A stretch of 64,000 bases of DNA from Schistosoma mansoni (lineage: Eukaryota > Platyhelminthes > Trematoda > Strigeidida > Schistosomatidae): assembly GCF_000237925.1 (NCBI RefSeq), contig NC_031502.1, positions 26,355,951 through 26,419,950 on the forward strand. The letters are read 5' to 3'. The number at the start of each line of letters is the position of its first letter. Position 1 is the stretch's first letter. Positions 37,560 to 50,164 of the stretch are shown here, in pieces. The position numbers were made by a program, and so were the translations under genes. The notes under the pieces were generated by a model that made no database searches, was not told the DNA's origin, and saw only the letters and a program-made list of their open reading frames with translations.

Positions 37560-39070
37560 GACTAGAAGCAGTAGCTCAAGGTCCGAGGGCGAAGTTGTAC
37601 TGCCGACCGTAGAGAGGCGCGACAAGAGTAAGGTATCTCCCTCGGACAACCAGCATCTGCGGCGCGGCAGTGCTGGCTTCTCATGACAGAAGGAAAGGGT
37701 TAGAAAAGGTCGACCCTAAAAATGTCACACGTCACCCCACGGGTTCCCGTCTCCGGAGGTAAGGCCTTTTGAAGTACGGAGCTGTCGCATCAAAAACCTT
37801 CCGTAAAAAGACCATGCACGACCGGCTTCAAGCAGTTGTCCCTTTTGGTCTGCGGTCACGCTCCCAGGTTGCTTAGACAATCCCTAACTCAGTTTCCTTT
37901 TCAGGTCCCTTAATAAGAACTATCCTTCCACAATGTGAGCAACCAGGAAGTGACAACCGCCCTCATACCTCTATCAGCTCTTGAGATCATCCTTGTGGGC
38001 AATCGAATCCCTCCTTCACCTCACAATAATTCTTCCATCTCTACAACTAACCCTTATTTATCTTTATCACTACGCGCCACCAATGCTAATGATTTGAGTT
38101 CACGCAATCGTATTACTGGTTTCCTGAAACTGCACTCCAAACTACATGTTGGAGCTTTTAATGTTCAAACCTTGTGTCGGATTGGAGAACAGGCTTCTTC
38201 AGTTACTCTTTGAGCATCTGGAGACCCCACTGCTACTTCCGGGGCTTCGTTGGTGCAGGTGTAGCATTAAGTTTTAAAGTAGGACAGGATTTGCTAGACC
38301 GGATTTCAATAGATAGTCGGAACAGTAAGCACCCGAGAAGATGGAGACACACACCGTTACCTTTTCGTTTTCTCTACCTACCCTCCCACTGATTGCAGCT
38401 CGGGTGAAGTTGAAGATGGATTTTGTGGAAAGCTATCCAACCTCCCTCAAAAGCTAAACGTTCTAATTTAGCAATAGTGGCAGGTGATTTTAATGCTCAA
38501 GTAAGTAAACTCAACCAAACTGAAAGGCACTTAGGCTGTGGCTCATAGAACAGATAATGGCGACTGTCATTTGCGACTATGCTCAGATAACCGTCTATTC
38601 CTGGCAAACGTCAACTTTAGGAGTAAGGAGAAACATCATCTGGCACGGCGACCTCCACAATCAACTCATCTATGGATTCAAGTAGATCACATTGCCATTA
38701 GCCATCGTTGGAGTGGCTCGATTGAAGAGTCTCATTCTGGAGCACATGTTTAGACTCGGATCATTCTCTAGTTTGAGAACGTATTTGTCTGCATCCTACT
38801 GGACGCAGAAAAGTTACGGGAAGAAAACCCCTTAGAGTCCAACTTGATGATGAAAAAATTAAGATTGTATTTCAGGAATCAGTAGAGAAGGAAATTGTTT
38901 AACCGTGAAAGTTGTATCTATCCCGATGTAGCTTGGTGTGATATCCAGAAATCTGTGGAGAAAGCAGTGATACCTACTGGTAACTTAAACCGAAGGGTCA
39001 ACAAAAGTCAGTGGATTTTAGCGGCGCCTACAGAACTGATAGATGCTTAGAAACTCATTCCATCTAGCTC
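37560..39070 (+). mobile_element. LINE-A, 5' UTR and endonuclease part
   Basis: The plus strand carries the LINE-A 5' UTR, then LHVGAFNVQTLC (about 38137-38172), VGAGVALSFKVGQDLLDRIS, an AGDFNAQVSKL block near 38480, QLCSDNRLFLANVNF near 38580 and HIAISHRWSGSIE near 38700. Stops and frameshifts interrupt it, and the RT half is absent. The part up to 38532 is shared with the left arm; the rest comes from another LINE-A copy. Confidence 0.75.
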
Positions 39071-39828
39071 TGAATCACGATTCCGAAGACCAACATATCA
39101 CAATAAAGAAAAATTGTCAAGCATCGACGATATAATTGATTATTGCATTACTAATCAAATTAAAAATAATTATGGAATAAAAATACATAAGGAAGAAAAT
39201 AAAAAAAATTCGGTAGAAAATAATAACTAAATAAATGAGAAGTTAATTTTTCTGGGTAATCGTTATTTAATACATAGAAGCTTTTTGATTGAACCGATGC
39301 GAGATATAGGAGCTAGAGAAATTATTTATACTCTGTTAAATATGAATTCTAAACAAAAGGAAACAATTATACAGAATTAACTTCCTCTATATCACAAATT
39401 ACTTTATAGGTACCTAAATTAAACAATAAATGTTTGTAAATCTTATTTGTTATGATTATTGGTATCAAGCAGTAAACTTCACCTGTCAAACTGCTTGGGT
39501 TAACAGAGACAGTTATATGAGAGATAGTAAAAGATGAATTTTAATCAAATAAAATATATCAAAAGTAGAAACAAAACAGGGAGGGGGATGAGACTGGAAG
39601 ATAAAAACACTAAATGTTATGGTCTCTTGATGGTATTTTTGAACTAGAAAGACTGAAACAATTATGGGAATTGTATTGCTGTCTACGTATTTTCTGATAT
39701 GAGTACATTAAATACTTTACAATTTCAGAAAATTCAGATCACAGCATGTTATTTAGCGAATAGACCTCAACGTGACAAGAAATATCACATAATTAACGGG
39801 GACAATAGGTTTCATTAAGTGAATAAAG
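39071..39828. other. Downstream region of the ABHD gene
   Basis: Very AT-rich DNA between LINE-A and the stop codon of the ABHD gene; it should contain the minus-strand 3' UTR. No single polyadenylation signal stands out. Confidence 0.4.
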
Positions 39829-40188
39829 TTATTCAGACCCTTCGTCACTTGCTTCTTCATTTGGAAAAACATGCTTACTGTTTTGAATATAACGATTAGA
39901 TTGAGCTAGCAGTGAACTATCTCCCTGAAGTGATGAACAAGACGAACGCTTATGGCGAATACGGCCATTATGTCCCTTTATCGAAGTGTTGTTACCATGG
40001 GACTCTGTATTTTCATTGGTTTTATTCGTCCCATTAGTAGATGTAGTTCTCTTAGAGTCTGGATTTGGGTTATAAACTCCCGGAATAAATGGGTCACCAT
40101 TGTCAACGCGTTTTCCAATCATATTTACATAAGCATTGAATTCTTCAGACATTTGTGCATACACTTGATATCCAGCTCCTTCGATTAC
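39829..40188 (-). CDS. ABHD4/5-family hydrolase, last coding exon
   Basis: After acceptor TTTTAG at 40189 the exon opens in phase 0 with VIEGAGYQVYAQMSEEFN, the counterpart of ILGAGHYVYADQPEEFN near the ABHD5 C-terminus, and runs to a TAA after DEGSE. The catalytic His of the GAGH motif is Tyr here (codon TAT). The roughly 100 residues after the fold (Asn/Ser/Thr-rich, with a basic HKRSS patch) exceed the human protein and look disordered. The family comprises lipid hydrolases (ABHD4, N-acyl phospholipid lipase) and the lipase coactivator ABHD5/CGI-58. I cannot say which of the two this is, because the nucleophile-elbow exon is not in view. Confidence 0.75.
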   Translation of the reverse strand, partial: VIEGAGYQVYAQMSEEFNAYVNMIGKRVDNGDPFIPGVYNPNPDSKRTTSTNGTNKTNENTESHGNNTSIKGHNGRIRHKRSSCSSLQGDSSLLAQSNRYIQNSKHVFPNEEASDEGSE

Positions 40189-43100
40189 CTAAAATATGGG
40201 TATACAGATTATTCTCTGTACTATTGATACCATCATAAAATCTAACGAAAAGGAACAATCATTTTACTAAATGGACGGGTGATTTTGAAACGGCATATGT
40301 TAAAAGGAATCCCGACTAAAACAACAAACTGCCGATAGAAATCGCTTTCTACAAAAAGCATTAAACAGCGCCACAATGGGCAAAATTATGACTGTGGAAA
40401 AGGCAGAATTTATTTTATTATTGTATATTTACTTACCAACTACACTGCTAGAAGGAATTTTTAACATGGCTTATTACATGAAGTGTTTAGGAGTACAAGT
40501 GATATGACTGATAAAATTAATTAATTGTGATACTTGAAATGATGATGAAGACAGGAGCAAATCTCTTTATCTCAGTTGGATATAGGAAGACAGGACGAAA
40601 TGACTGAATAAGTCTAGGAATTAAAAATCCTAGAAAATAGCCACCTATGATACGACGGAATGTTAGATAATAAATAATTAATTAAGGAAGGAAACAGAAA
40701 TCGAAAACCAACCAATCTTATTTCGCGTTTACCCGTCATAGCCATGATCATGTGAGGAAGAAATAATTTATTTGGCTGTAACGCAGTCTTATCTCAAAAA
40801 TATAATCTCCTATCGAGACATTCACGAAATTATGGAATTGAAATGATAAGGTTAGTTCTGTTGAGCATCAATGTATATTTTACACAAATTAAAAAAAGCC
40901 TACATATAAATTATCCCAATACATTAGAATAAGTATGACGCTTAGCGCAAGGATGGTCATAGATTGTTCATAGGTCTAAGCAGCTACGTCAAAATCAAAA
41001 CGCTAAGAATCACTTAAGTAAATATTAACATGTATACTTGAATTTCTGTGGGCACGCCAGAATTACTCAGGAAATATGGATGTACACGTTTGTGAAAGTC
41101 CATGTCATAATTTACAACCATTTACGTAACATGTATTAACGACGACGATAATGATTAACACTTGAATCCTACATGTTGACTAGAATTAATTCAATTTAAT
41201 AAGGTATAATATACCTTAGTCAATAACAACAGAATGTAAATCATGTTTTTTTTAAAAAGCAGGACTAGTTATTGTAATTGGTTTATATGCACAACTATAC
41301 TTATAGATATAAAAGAAAATGAGAAATGAAAACTCAAAAACCACATTCATTAGGGTGTGACCCACACCACTAATGATACAACTGAAGTCCCAACAATATA
41401 TTAGGTAACACATTAATTGAATTCAGCAGACAAATAACGGCTACTAGTCGGTATGACCAAAACCTATGCACAAGCCGTCCGACTTGGAATAAGTGAAATG
41501 CAAAACTTCATTTAGAGAAACAATCTAAGTTTCAGAAGAACTCCATTAAAAGTCTTAATTAAACTATCTGGAACATCATCGGTTAGTGAATAAACACGAA
41601 GGTAATAACCATATTTGAGTCATAAATTGGACAGCAATCGGATTTGGATTGTAATCCTAAAAAATTACCAGTTCAACACTGCTATTTCAGCTACAACATG
41701 TTGTAGCTCATTAAAGTTTGTCTAGATATACTGAGTCAAGTAAATTTGGTACACTAGCCAATCTACACTTTCTCAGTCAGATAAACCATTCACAATTCCT
41801 AGATCTGTTCATTCATACAACATATATGTTGGCAGATCACTGGAGTCAGGAACTCTGGTTTCGAAAATTACCGAAGTATACCAACCTAGATCGCATAAAA
41901 AACACGAACGAATCAAAGTAATGTACATGATAAAAACTAGTTGCAATTAATCGTGTTTAGATAAAAAAAATACTGCTTTATAATTGAATTTACTTAGTGT
42001 TTATCTGATGAGTTTTATCATCATTAATAACGAACACTTTGTTATGTACAGCTTCTTGAAAATGAGAATGACTTCCATTTACCAAATCCAGAAGACTTAA
42101 TGCATGTGAATAAGTAGTGTGAACAGAAACTAATCATATCCAATGGTTTTAAAAAAAATCTATTGTCATTTACTATAAAGAATAATTCAACACATCTTTC
42201 AAAAAATGACTTTATATATGAGCGTGAAAAGTAAACAAGATCACATGTTCCTTATATTCAATCGGTCAAAAAACTAGAAAACGTGAATGTGATAATTTGG
42301 ATTGTCATATCCTAACGAAAACTGAAGGGATAGCAACTTCTAGAACTAATCTACGAACTATTGTTATGTATATTTTTATCATATGATTTTTGTTTATACG
42401 ATTTATTATTCCCAATCTGTCGCCAATTTGTTATTTACTGCCTTCCATATTCATTGCCACTTCTTGGCTTGATTATGTATAATTGTTATTTTTCACTTCA
42501 TGGCGTGATGTGGTCTGGTATCTCTGTACAGAAGCTATGTCTTGTGGAAATATAATATAGTGGAGGCTGATTAACGATTTCTGAACTCAAGGGCAGGGCA
42601 GCGAGAGAACTACAGGATGGTGAACCAGTAAGGAATTGACAGTTGACCCAAAGTTACTAGTGCTGGTTGGACGTGTAATTGATTAACTCAGATGCTAAAT
42701 TATGTGAATTGGGATGCTGATTGGTGGTTTTGTTACGTGATATTAGTCAGTGGCCATAAAACATAAAATGGATCATTTTTAGAGATCCAAATATGTATTT
42801 GTGGAAAACCCCAAGTAAGGGTGAAATAGATTTTAACTGCACCACTGATATCATTAACTATGGCAAATACTTTTAGAATCAGAAGTAGTGTACTCCTTCT
42901 AAGATATTAGGAGTAAGGGCATTGGGAAGAAATTAGGAAGCCAACAAAAGCAATGGAGAATTGTTCATTAAAGAAAACATTTGCGCAATTTATCACAACA
43001 GAGAAGAATCAATTATCTAGTCGAGTAAACTGATCAGTCCAATCAGATTCAACATAAACCAATTTATTAAGGTGTTTTGGTGGATTTATCGATCTGATCA

Positions 43101-45097
43101 CAATACTTTACTAGAAGACATTTAGTAATACTGTTTGTTGGCATTGTATTACAATACTTGAAACATTACTAAATATCTTATTCCCAAAGTACATCCCAAC
43201 ACATACAAACACAGAATATGCCATTAGGTCTAGCTAATAAACAACTGATGAGTAATCACATATTTTTAAAGCTATTTTTGACGATTTTTCTCGGAACAAA
43301 CATTAATGAATGGGAACACTTATCTTTTTTGTACGTTTTTGCAAATACAACAGAAATGCATACATATAAAATTACGCAATCAGTGCCTGAACAGCAAAAA
43401 TAAAATGGACAAATTAGAAGACATGTACACATATATGAAGTTTTTTGTCTGCATAGTTTGATTTAAGAAAGGATATATGAACAATCAATTAACGGAGTGA
43501 ACTAGTTGTTGAATCAAGAGTCTGTGATGACAAGCACTTAGATACGATACAATAATATCTTCGACTACAAAGTTTTCACACTATGCTCGAGTAGATATCT
43601 AGGGATTGAACTATCTTAGAAATTGGATTTGAGTACAATGAATGGTTAATTTTAAAATCTACCAAAATAAAATTTGATCAATCAATCACCTATTCACCAT
43701 TAAAAGTGTGGATACAAAACAATGATAATCTTCAATTCAGAACAAATTCGCACGTTAAATACACATAACCACAGAATTCGGTTGCTTACGAGTGAAATGA
43801 CCAAGTAATATGAAACTTTCACTAACTAATGTTATAACAGCCAGGTTTACATTGAATTTCTATTGGTATTTTAGTATTGAGTACTATGTAATTAAGAAAA
43901 TAAAACAAGGTCTCAAGAAATCTTTTATGATAAATAGCGATCCGAAAAAATGAGATTAGTCAGCAGGTTTTCCATGATATAGTAAGTATAGCTTATTTTC
44001 CTTTTTAAACGATTTATGCCTAGAATAGACTCAACAATTCGAAACAAATTTTGTTAATTAGAGGCTGTTATAAACAGACAATTAATTAGTGTAGGTAGTA
44101 ATAGCTACTATAAAGAACTTAATGTTTAGTTTTCCTGCCTAACAAAAATTGAATTACAAAAATAACTTCAAAGTTATTGACATCAAAAGAATCTTGGCTA
44201 TACATAAAATGTTAAGGCATCAAAAACAAGTCAGTAGGAAAAATGTTAATATATTGCAGTGGGATTAATTATGGGTTTAAACAAAGGGACAACGCTTAAT
44301 ACATTTCCAGATATGTAAAATCGTAGGGTATGATTTGAAATTGTAAATAAGTAAAAGAACTAAAATTTTATTAGACTACTGGAATACTTCATCTAATCAG
44401 ACACATTGCATTAGCCACAGCCACCTTTTTTATGATTCATGGAACAGTGCAAACTCATTTGCAAACAAAAATTGGATTTGTACTGTGGTGTCTATGTACT
44501 AACATGATTCATCCCAGCTTATAGACAGACTTTAACAACTCAGGCAGCATGTGGCTAGTGAGTCACTTTTACCATAATAATAACCCTATTATTTTCATAA
44601 GCTATCATGACCTTTAAGCAAATATACGTTTTATATTCATGTCCTGATTCTACGCTTATGAGCCTTGTGTGTATGTCTATCGCTCACTACATTTTATCCA
44701 ATGCATCATGTCTCTTTGTCACATTACTCATTATCTATTTCCAGCTATATTAGCTCTTGTTATGAGTAGTATGGGAGAGTTGGCTCACTTGTCGTCTCCA
44801 CTTCACTTTAGTTTGCCTTCACAAACGATTGCAATGAAATAGCCCGACCCAACATAATTCGCATTTGGCTTCTTATTACCTTCACTGGACAAACGGGGTT
44901 AGACTAAGTGCAGTATACGGAATTAAACGGAAGATTTATATTCATAGTATACTTATTTCATATTGGAGTCAGATCGACGAGCCACTAAAATGCAAACTGG
45001 GTGTCAAAGATCAACGGATAATGTGTCTGACCAAACACTGGTGTGTGTGTGTAGCCCAGATTATTTGTGAAGAAAAAATTACGAGGTGGCTACCTAC
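40189..45097. other. ABHD intron, no other gene seen
   Basis: AT-rich DNA with only random small frames. No LINE or LTR family from elsewhere in the window recurs here, so this is one of the few repeat-poor stretches. Confidence 0.5.
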
Positions 45098-45284
45098 CTT
45101 TACATCTACGTACGAATTAGGAAGTAACACACGAGTTCTATATCCTGTTGATAAATCCATCCACGATCGAGAACCATATATAAAAGTGACAGGAACATTA
45201 GGATCGAGTTGGCTAATTCTGTTTAACATTGGGCGTTGAGGCCATCCAACTGAACTACATAATGATTTGAATCCTGTTTCACCG
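45098..45284 (-). CDS. ABHD4/5-family hydrolase, internal exon with the acid-residue loop
   Basis: The exon begins after TTTAAG at 45285 with a C that completes a Ser codon (AG|C) from the exon at 52420-52667. It reads GETGFKSLCSSVGWPQRPML and then NRISQLDPNVPVTFIYGSRS, WMDLSTG and LPNSYVDVK, and ends at donor GTAGGT at 45097. Human ABHD5 has [21 protein letters not shown]...VSVIFGARSCIDGNSG...HSYV at this place (recalled). The Asp of WMDLSTG aligns with the family acid residue. Both exon ends are phase-compatible with their neighbours. Confidence 0.82.
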
Positions 45285-46809
45285 CTTAAATGAAAATTGT
45301 ATTCCCAATAATAAAAGCAGAATTAGAATGAAATAGCGCGATAAGAAGGATAAACTGTTATGAAAAGTACATATTACTTCTTAATCTATCTCTATAGATG
45401 GTTTTTCGTAAAGAACATTCTTACGAGACGGAAAACATACCTAGTACATATTGGATGAAAGGAGAATGAATCAGCTGACAAGAATCTATTTTGTTTTAGG
45501 TTGGGACATAAGTATTGTGACATATTCATCTACACACAAGATTTTGTGTACGAGACTGAATAGCAGAGATGGTTTTGAGGTGAAGATGCCTTCGTTTAGA
45601 ACTCATCTGGACAAATTCTCTAGTGTCCGCAGGGTTGAATAATCAGAACAACAAAAATAACTCGATAAGACATTATGTGATTTTTTGAGTCCATACACAA
45701 CACAAAGAACGTAAAATTAAAAAAAAATAATAATGTTAAAACAAGCTACTAATATATCACCCACATAAATCCCCAGATAAGAAACTTACTTAAGTAATCA
45801 CAGAATATGAAATAAGTCGCTTTTCGGTTCATCATTATTAACACCACAATTCGTATTATTAATTTTCCCCTAATCCAGAAAAGACCACATCTGACAGTAC
45901 AAAAGTGGACAATGCAGGCATGAAATTACCTTTCAAAAGTTGAATCAATATATACGAATTTGAGCAACAAACAACTAGAAGCATGAAACTATAACACAAA
46001 CATATGTTTGCAGTCATCTACGACAAAAAAGTACAAAGGCTAATTATAAAACGTTTAGTTGTTCAAACAAAACTTAGATGTGTGCATGTACAGGATCTGA
46101 CCAATTATGACGGTTCTATTTTATCATAGAAAGGTCTAACAACTTTTTGAAAACTGCTCGAAAACCGACTAGATCGCGGTGAGCCGAAATGTCAACTGAT
46201 TTAACTTTACTTTCAGAGAAAAACCTGCATGTGTTGGGGTCAGCAGCAAGTACAAACCTAGTGTAAATGAAACAATCCGCGAGGTTGACGGCGCTTAAGC
46301 TAGTAAACTGCAGACACCTATAACGTTATGCAGTTTCACTGCCCCACCGATTTCGACAAAACTGTGACCTTTTCCCTGCCAGTGAACACAAATGCACCTA
46401 AAGAAGTGGACCCGCAAGAAAACTCATCCTTTACAGAATCACGAGCCACCAGGCCTAAACGACTTTTCTCTTATGATTTTTAATGTGACAGATTTTTTAG
46501 TCACGAATACGACAAGGTTATTTGACAAGATGTTAAAAAATTGAGAGTATTCCATCAAAATTTCGAGGACCCGGGATATTTAACCTAGAAAGGGGTCTAT
46601 ATAATACATATAGGGGATATAAGTTTGTAATCAGAAGAGTTAAAATACATAGACTTCCATGACTCTATACAGATAACATAAAAAGGGTGAAATCGACTAC
46701 ACACAATGCAAAATTCCTCGACATCACTTTACGTTATGGAGGGCGAAAATCATTTTACAGATATATTATGAATAATTTTAGTTAATTGGAGACGGTTGTT
46801 CCCAAAAAT
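45285..46809. other. ABHD intron before the SR2 copy
   Basis: AT-rich; no gene and no recognised repeat. The open frame 45451-45642 plus has no motif. Confidence 0.4.
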
Positions 46810-48953
46810 TTATTTGGCCATGGATGATACCATTTTCCCCCAGCCAACACATACACAGAGCTATATGGGTTTCACCAAAACACACTACAGAGAGCATTTG
46901 CATTAATGAAAAGATTAGTGTTCATGGGACACAAAAGAATAAACAGAGGAGCTGACATAGCTGTAGATCACAACCTGGTGGGGGGCCAAGTTGAAACTGG
47001 AGCTAAAGAAGCACTAAACAACTGGAAAAAGCTTTACAAAGGTTAATACATCCTTTCTTTGAGATATTAAAAAAACTCAACAAATCCAATACAGCTCTGA
47101 GCGAGAAGTTCCAAACCTTACAAAATCTACTCAAAGAGGAGGAAGCCGATAACGACCGAAAACAGATTTAATAAGCAGTAACTTCAACATAACAGCAGGT
47201 GCTGGGTCGCAATAAGCACCAGCATAAAGAATGGATCTCTGTTGATACCCTGCGCAAGATTCAAGAAGGAAGAAACAAGAAGACAGTAGTCAACAACAAA
47301 CGAATAAGAACAGCGAAAGCTAAGGCACAGACGGAATATACAGAAGCAAACAAACGAGTAAAGAAAAGCATCAAAACGAACAAGAGAAAATATGTAGAAG
47401 ACATAGCAACTACAACTGAATGACATGGAACGGAAAGAAATATCGAGTAACCATGTGATACAACTAAGAAGTTAGAGAGAAAATGTAGTAGATCACAGTG
47501 ACCGGTCAGGAACAAACAAGAAACATCAATCACTGAGGTCAAAGAGCAGAAGAACAGATGGATAGAGAGAGCACTTTGAAAGGCTCCTGGATAGAACAGC
47601 CCAACTGAACACACCGAAAATCGAATTAGCACACACAGACCATCTTACGGATCTCCCACCAATAATAGAGGAGATCGGCATATCTGTCAGACAAACAAAG
47701 GCTGGGAAAGTAGCAGTTCCAGTCAACATACCTGTGGAAGCATTGAAGTTAGACGTAGAGGTGACTACAAAGATGCGCTACACTCTTTTCAGAAAAATTT
47801 GGGAGAGGGAACAAATACCAGCAGACTGGAAAGAGGGATACCTCATCAATATACCAAAGAGGGGAGATCTGAGCAAGTGTGAGAAATACAGAGGCATCAC
47901 ACTACTGACAGTACCAAGAAAAGTTCTCAACAGTGTTGTTAAACCGCATGAAAGATTCAGTAGACGTCCAACCTCAAGATCAACAGGCTGGGTTCTGTAA
48001 GGATCAATCGTGAACCGACCAAATTGCCACACTATGGATCATTGTTGAGCAATCGACTGAATAGAACTCACCACTATACATCAATTTCTTTGGCTATGAT
48101 AAGGCATTTGACAGCGTGGATGGGAAAACCTCGTGGAACATTTCTCGACACTATGGTGTACCTGAGAAGATTATCACCATCATAGACTTCTCATGAAGGA
48201 CTATGCTGCAAAGGCGCACATGGAGGGCAGCTCACAGATGCATTCCAAGTGAAGACCAGTGTTAGGAAAGGCTGAATACTCTTGCTTTTTCTATTTCTTC
48301 TAGTGGTCGATTAAACCATGAAGACCTTCACAGTTCAGGAAAAGTACGGAATACAGTGGATAGCTTGCATGCAACTAGACGATTTGGACTTCGCAGATGA
48401 CCTAGTTCTTCTATCCCATACACACGAACAAATGAAAGAGAAGACAACCAGTGTAAAAGTAGTCTCTGCAGCAGTAGGCCTCAACATACACAAAGGAAAA
48501 AACAACATCCTAGAATACAACACAGCGAGCAGCGACTGAATCACATTTAGTGGAGAATCTATGAAAGAGGTGGAAGCTTTTACGTACCCGAACAGTATCA
48601 TTGATAAACAAGAGAGATCTGAAGGCAACGGTTAGCAAAGCAGGGGAAGCATTCCTACAGTTGAAGAACATCTGAGACTCAAAACTAACTTGAAATCCCC
48701 ACGGCAAGAGGAAAAGAGGCAGACCATAGAACACACTACGCCGGGAATTGGAGGCAGATATCGAAATGATGGACAGCACTTGGCAAAAACTGAAGGGAGA
48801 GCCCATGACAGCGCTGGGTTGAGAGTTCTGATCGATGGCTTATGCTCCAACAGGGTTAACATATATGAATGGTATCAAGTTGTCGCATCGCACTGGCACA
48901 GGGAGACAAAGTTAGTAATGAGAAAGGCAGAGTAAGAAAAGTTAGTAACATTA
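46810..48953 (+). mobile_element. SR2/RTE-like LINE in an ABHD intron
   Basis: Plus-strand order: the end of the endonuclease (about 46840-47000), a linker, RT blocks (EALKLDVEVTTKM, DWKEGYLINIPKRGDLSKCE, YRGITLL at 47734-48000), the catalytic LDFADDLVLL near 48375-48405, and a C-terminal part ending about 48935. Frames are broken. Sequence from 47398 onward is mirrored at 12344-13903. The part upstream of 47398 is unique to this copy, so this is the parent of the left-arm LINE. Confidence 0.8.
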
Positions 48954-49552
48954 TCGGTAGCAATGTTTCACATTTTTCAAAACAACATAATGTGCACATA
49001 TTGATTGTAATCGTACGTGAACTGTGCGTTTTTAAATTCCTGTTTTATATAGTTACGACATTGTGATTTCGTTTTTTGCAACGGATTTCTTGGTACTTTA
49101 TTATAGAGAGTATTTCATGGTCTATGAACAGCGTAATAAATAGAACTTAGTAAATTCTTTATACGGTTGGTTAGCGTGAGGCATTTAAACGATTTAAAAT
49201 TTAGCATGAGCGATTCTCGCTGTGTATATATAGATCTAGAATAAAAACTGCTTTCAGCGAGACTTTTCAACGTAAATGTAGTAAATTCAAACATGTTGTT
49301 AGTAACTTTTTTCAAGTGGCTAATTAGAAAGCGTTTACTTGACAGAAGATTTACGAGGCCAGACTTTTTAAATGTGATTTGCAAACAATTCGCAAATGTT
49401 TTAATAGTAATAATGACGGATATCATAGTTAAGTTATTCTACTTGTGCCTAATAACTTCCCGTTTTAATGTACATTTTTGTTTATATTTAAATGTGACAC
49501 ACCATGTGATGTGATAAACTTAATTTCATGTCAAATACTGTACCCAAATGTT

Positions 49553-49554
<2 letters not shown>

Positions 49555-49595
<41 letters not shown>
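49555..49595. repeat. (AT)n microsatellite, about 20 units
   Basis: Pure AT run in the part of the right arm that corresponds to the left-arm assembly gap. Confidence 0.92.
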
Positions 49596-49597
<2 letters not shown>

Positions 49598-50164
49598 TTG
49601 AAGAATACAAAGGTATCTCTTGTTTTGAAAACGCTGGAGCGACTGAAAGATTAACGTCATGTTTAATTATAAACTAGGTTGAATAAATCAATAAATTTCG
49701 ATGTCAAACATTTTGATAGGCTATTATGACTTATCCTTTGATAAATGGAAATTAATTCTACATAGCGCTACAACAATTCAAAGAATTGTAAAGAAAGGTT
49801 TTATGAAAAATAGAAGTTATGCTGAGTTTATGAATGAACATAGAGATAACGATAATTCATAGGACACAATGTGATCGCAGTAACGTCGAAAGACAATCAA
49901 TCGAACGGAAAATCCAGAAAGCAATGTTACGTAAGTGTTTTTACAGAATAATACATAAAAACTATAAATAAAAGGTTACTTATAACAAGAACGAATAAAA
50001 AACAGATGCAGTGTTTGTGGTAACAGCATATAGATCATCATCTAAACATTGACCATGAGGACCGTATGCTAGGCTACTTATGAAATCAACAAAATATGAC
50101 CATAAAAATTTGTTACATACTGTGAACTGTTTGTATAGTTAGCATATATCTACAAGCGAAATTC

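Larger units (their letters stand above)
35338..38532. repeat. Inverted duplication A, right arm (partner 2588-5782)
   Basis: The reverse complement of the left arm with constant coordinate sum 41120. It begins abruptly inside the TFIIE-alpha exon next to an SR2 5' end, and its match stops at 38532 within LINE-A, where both sides continue as LINE-A but from different copies. This is the truncated, derived arm. Confidence 0.93.
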
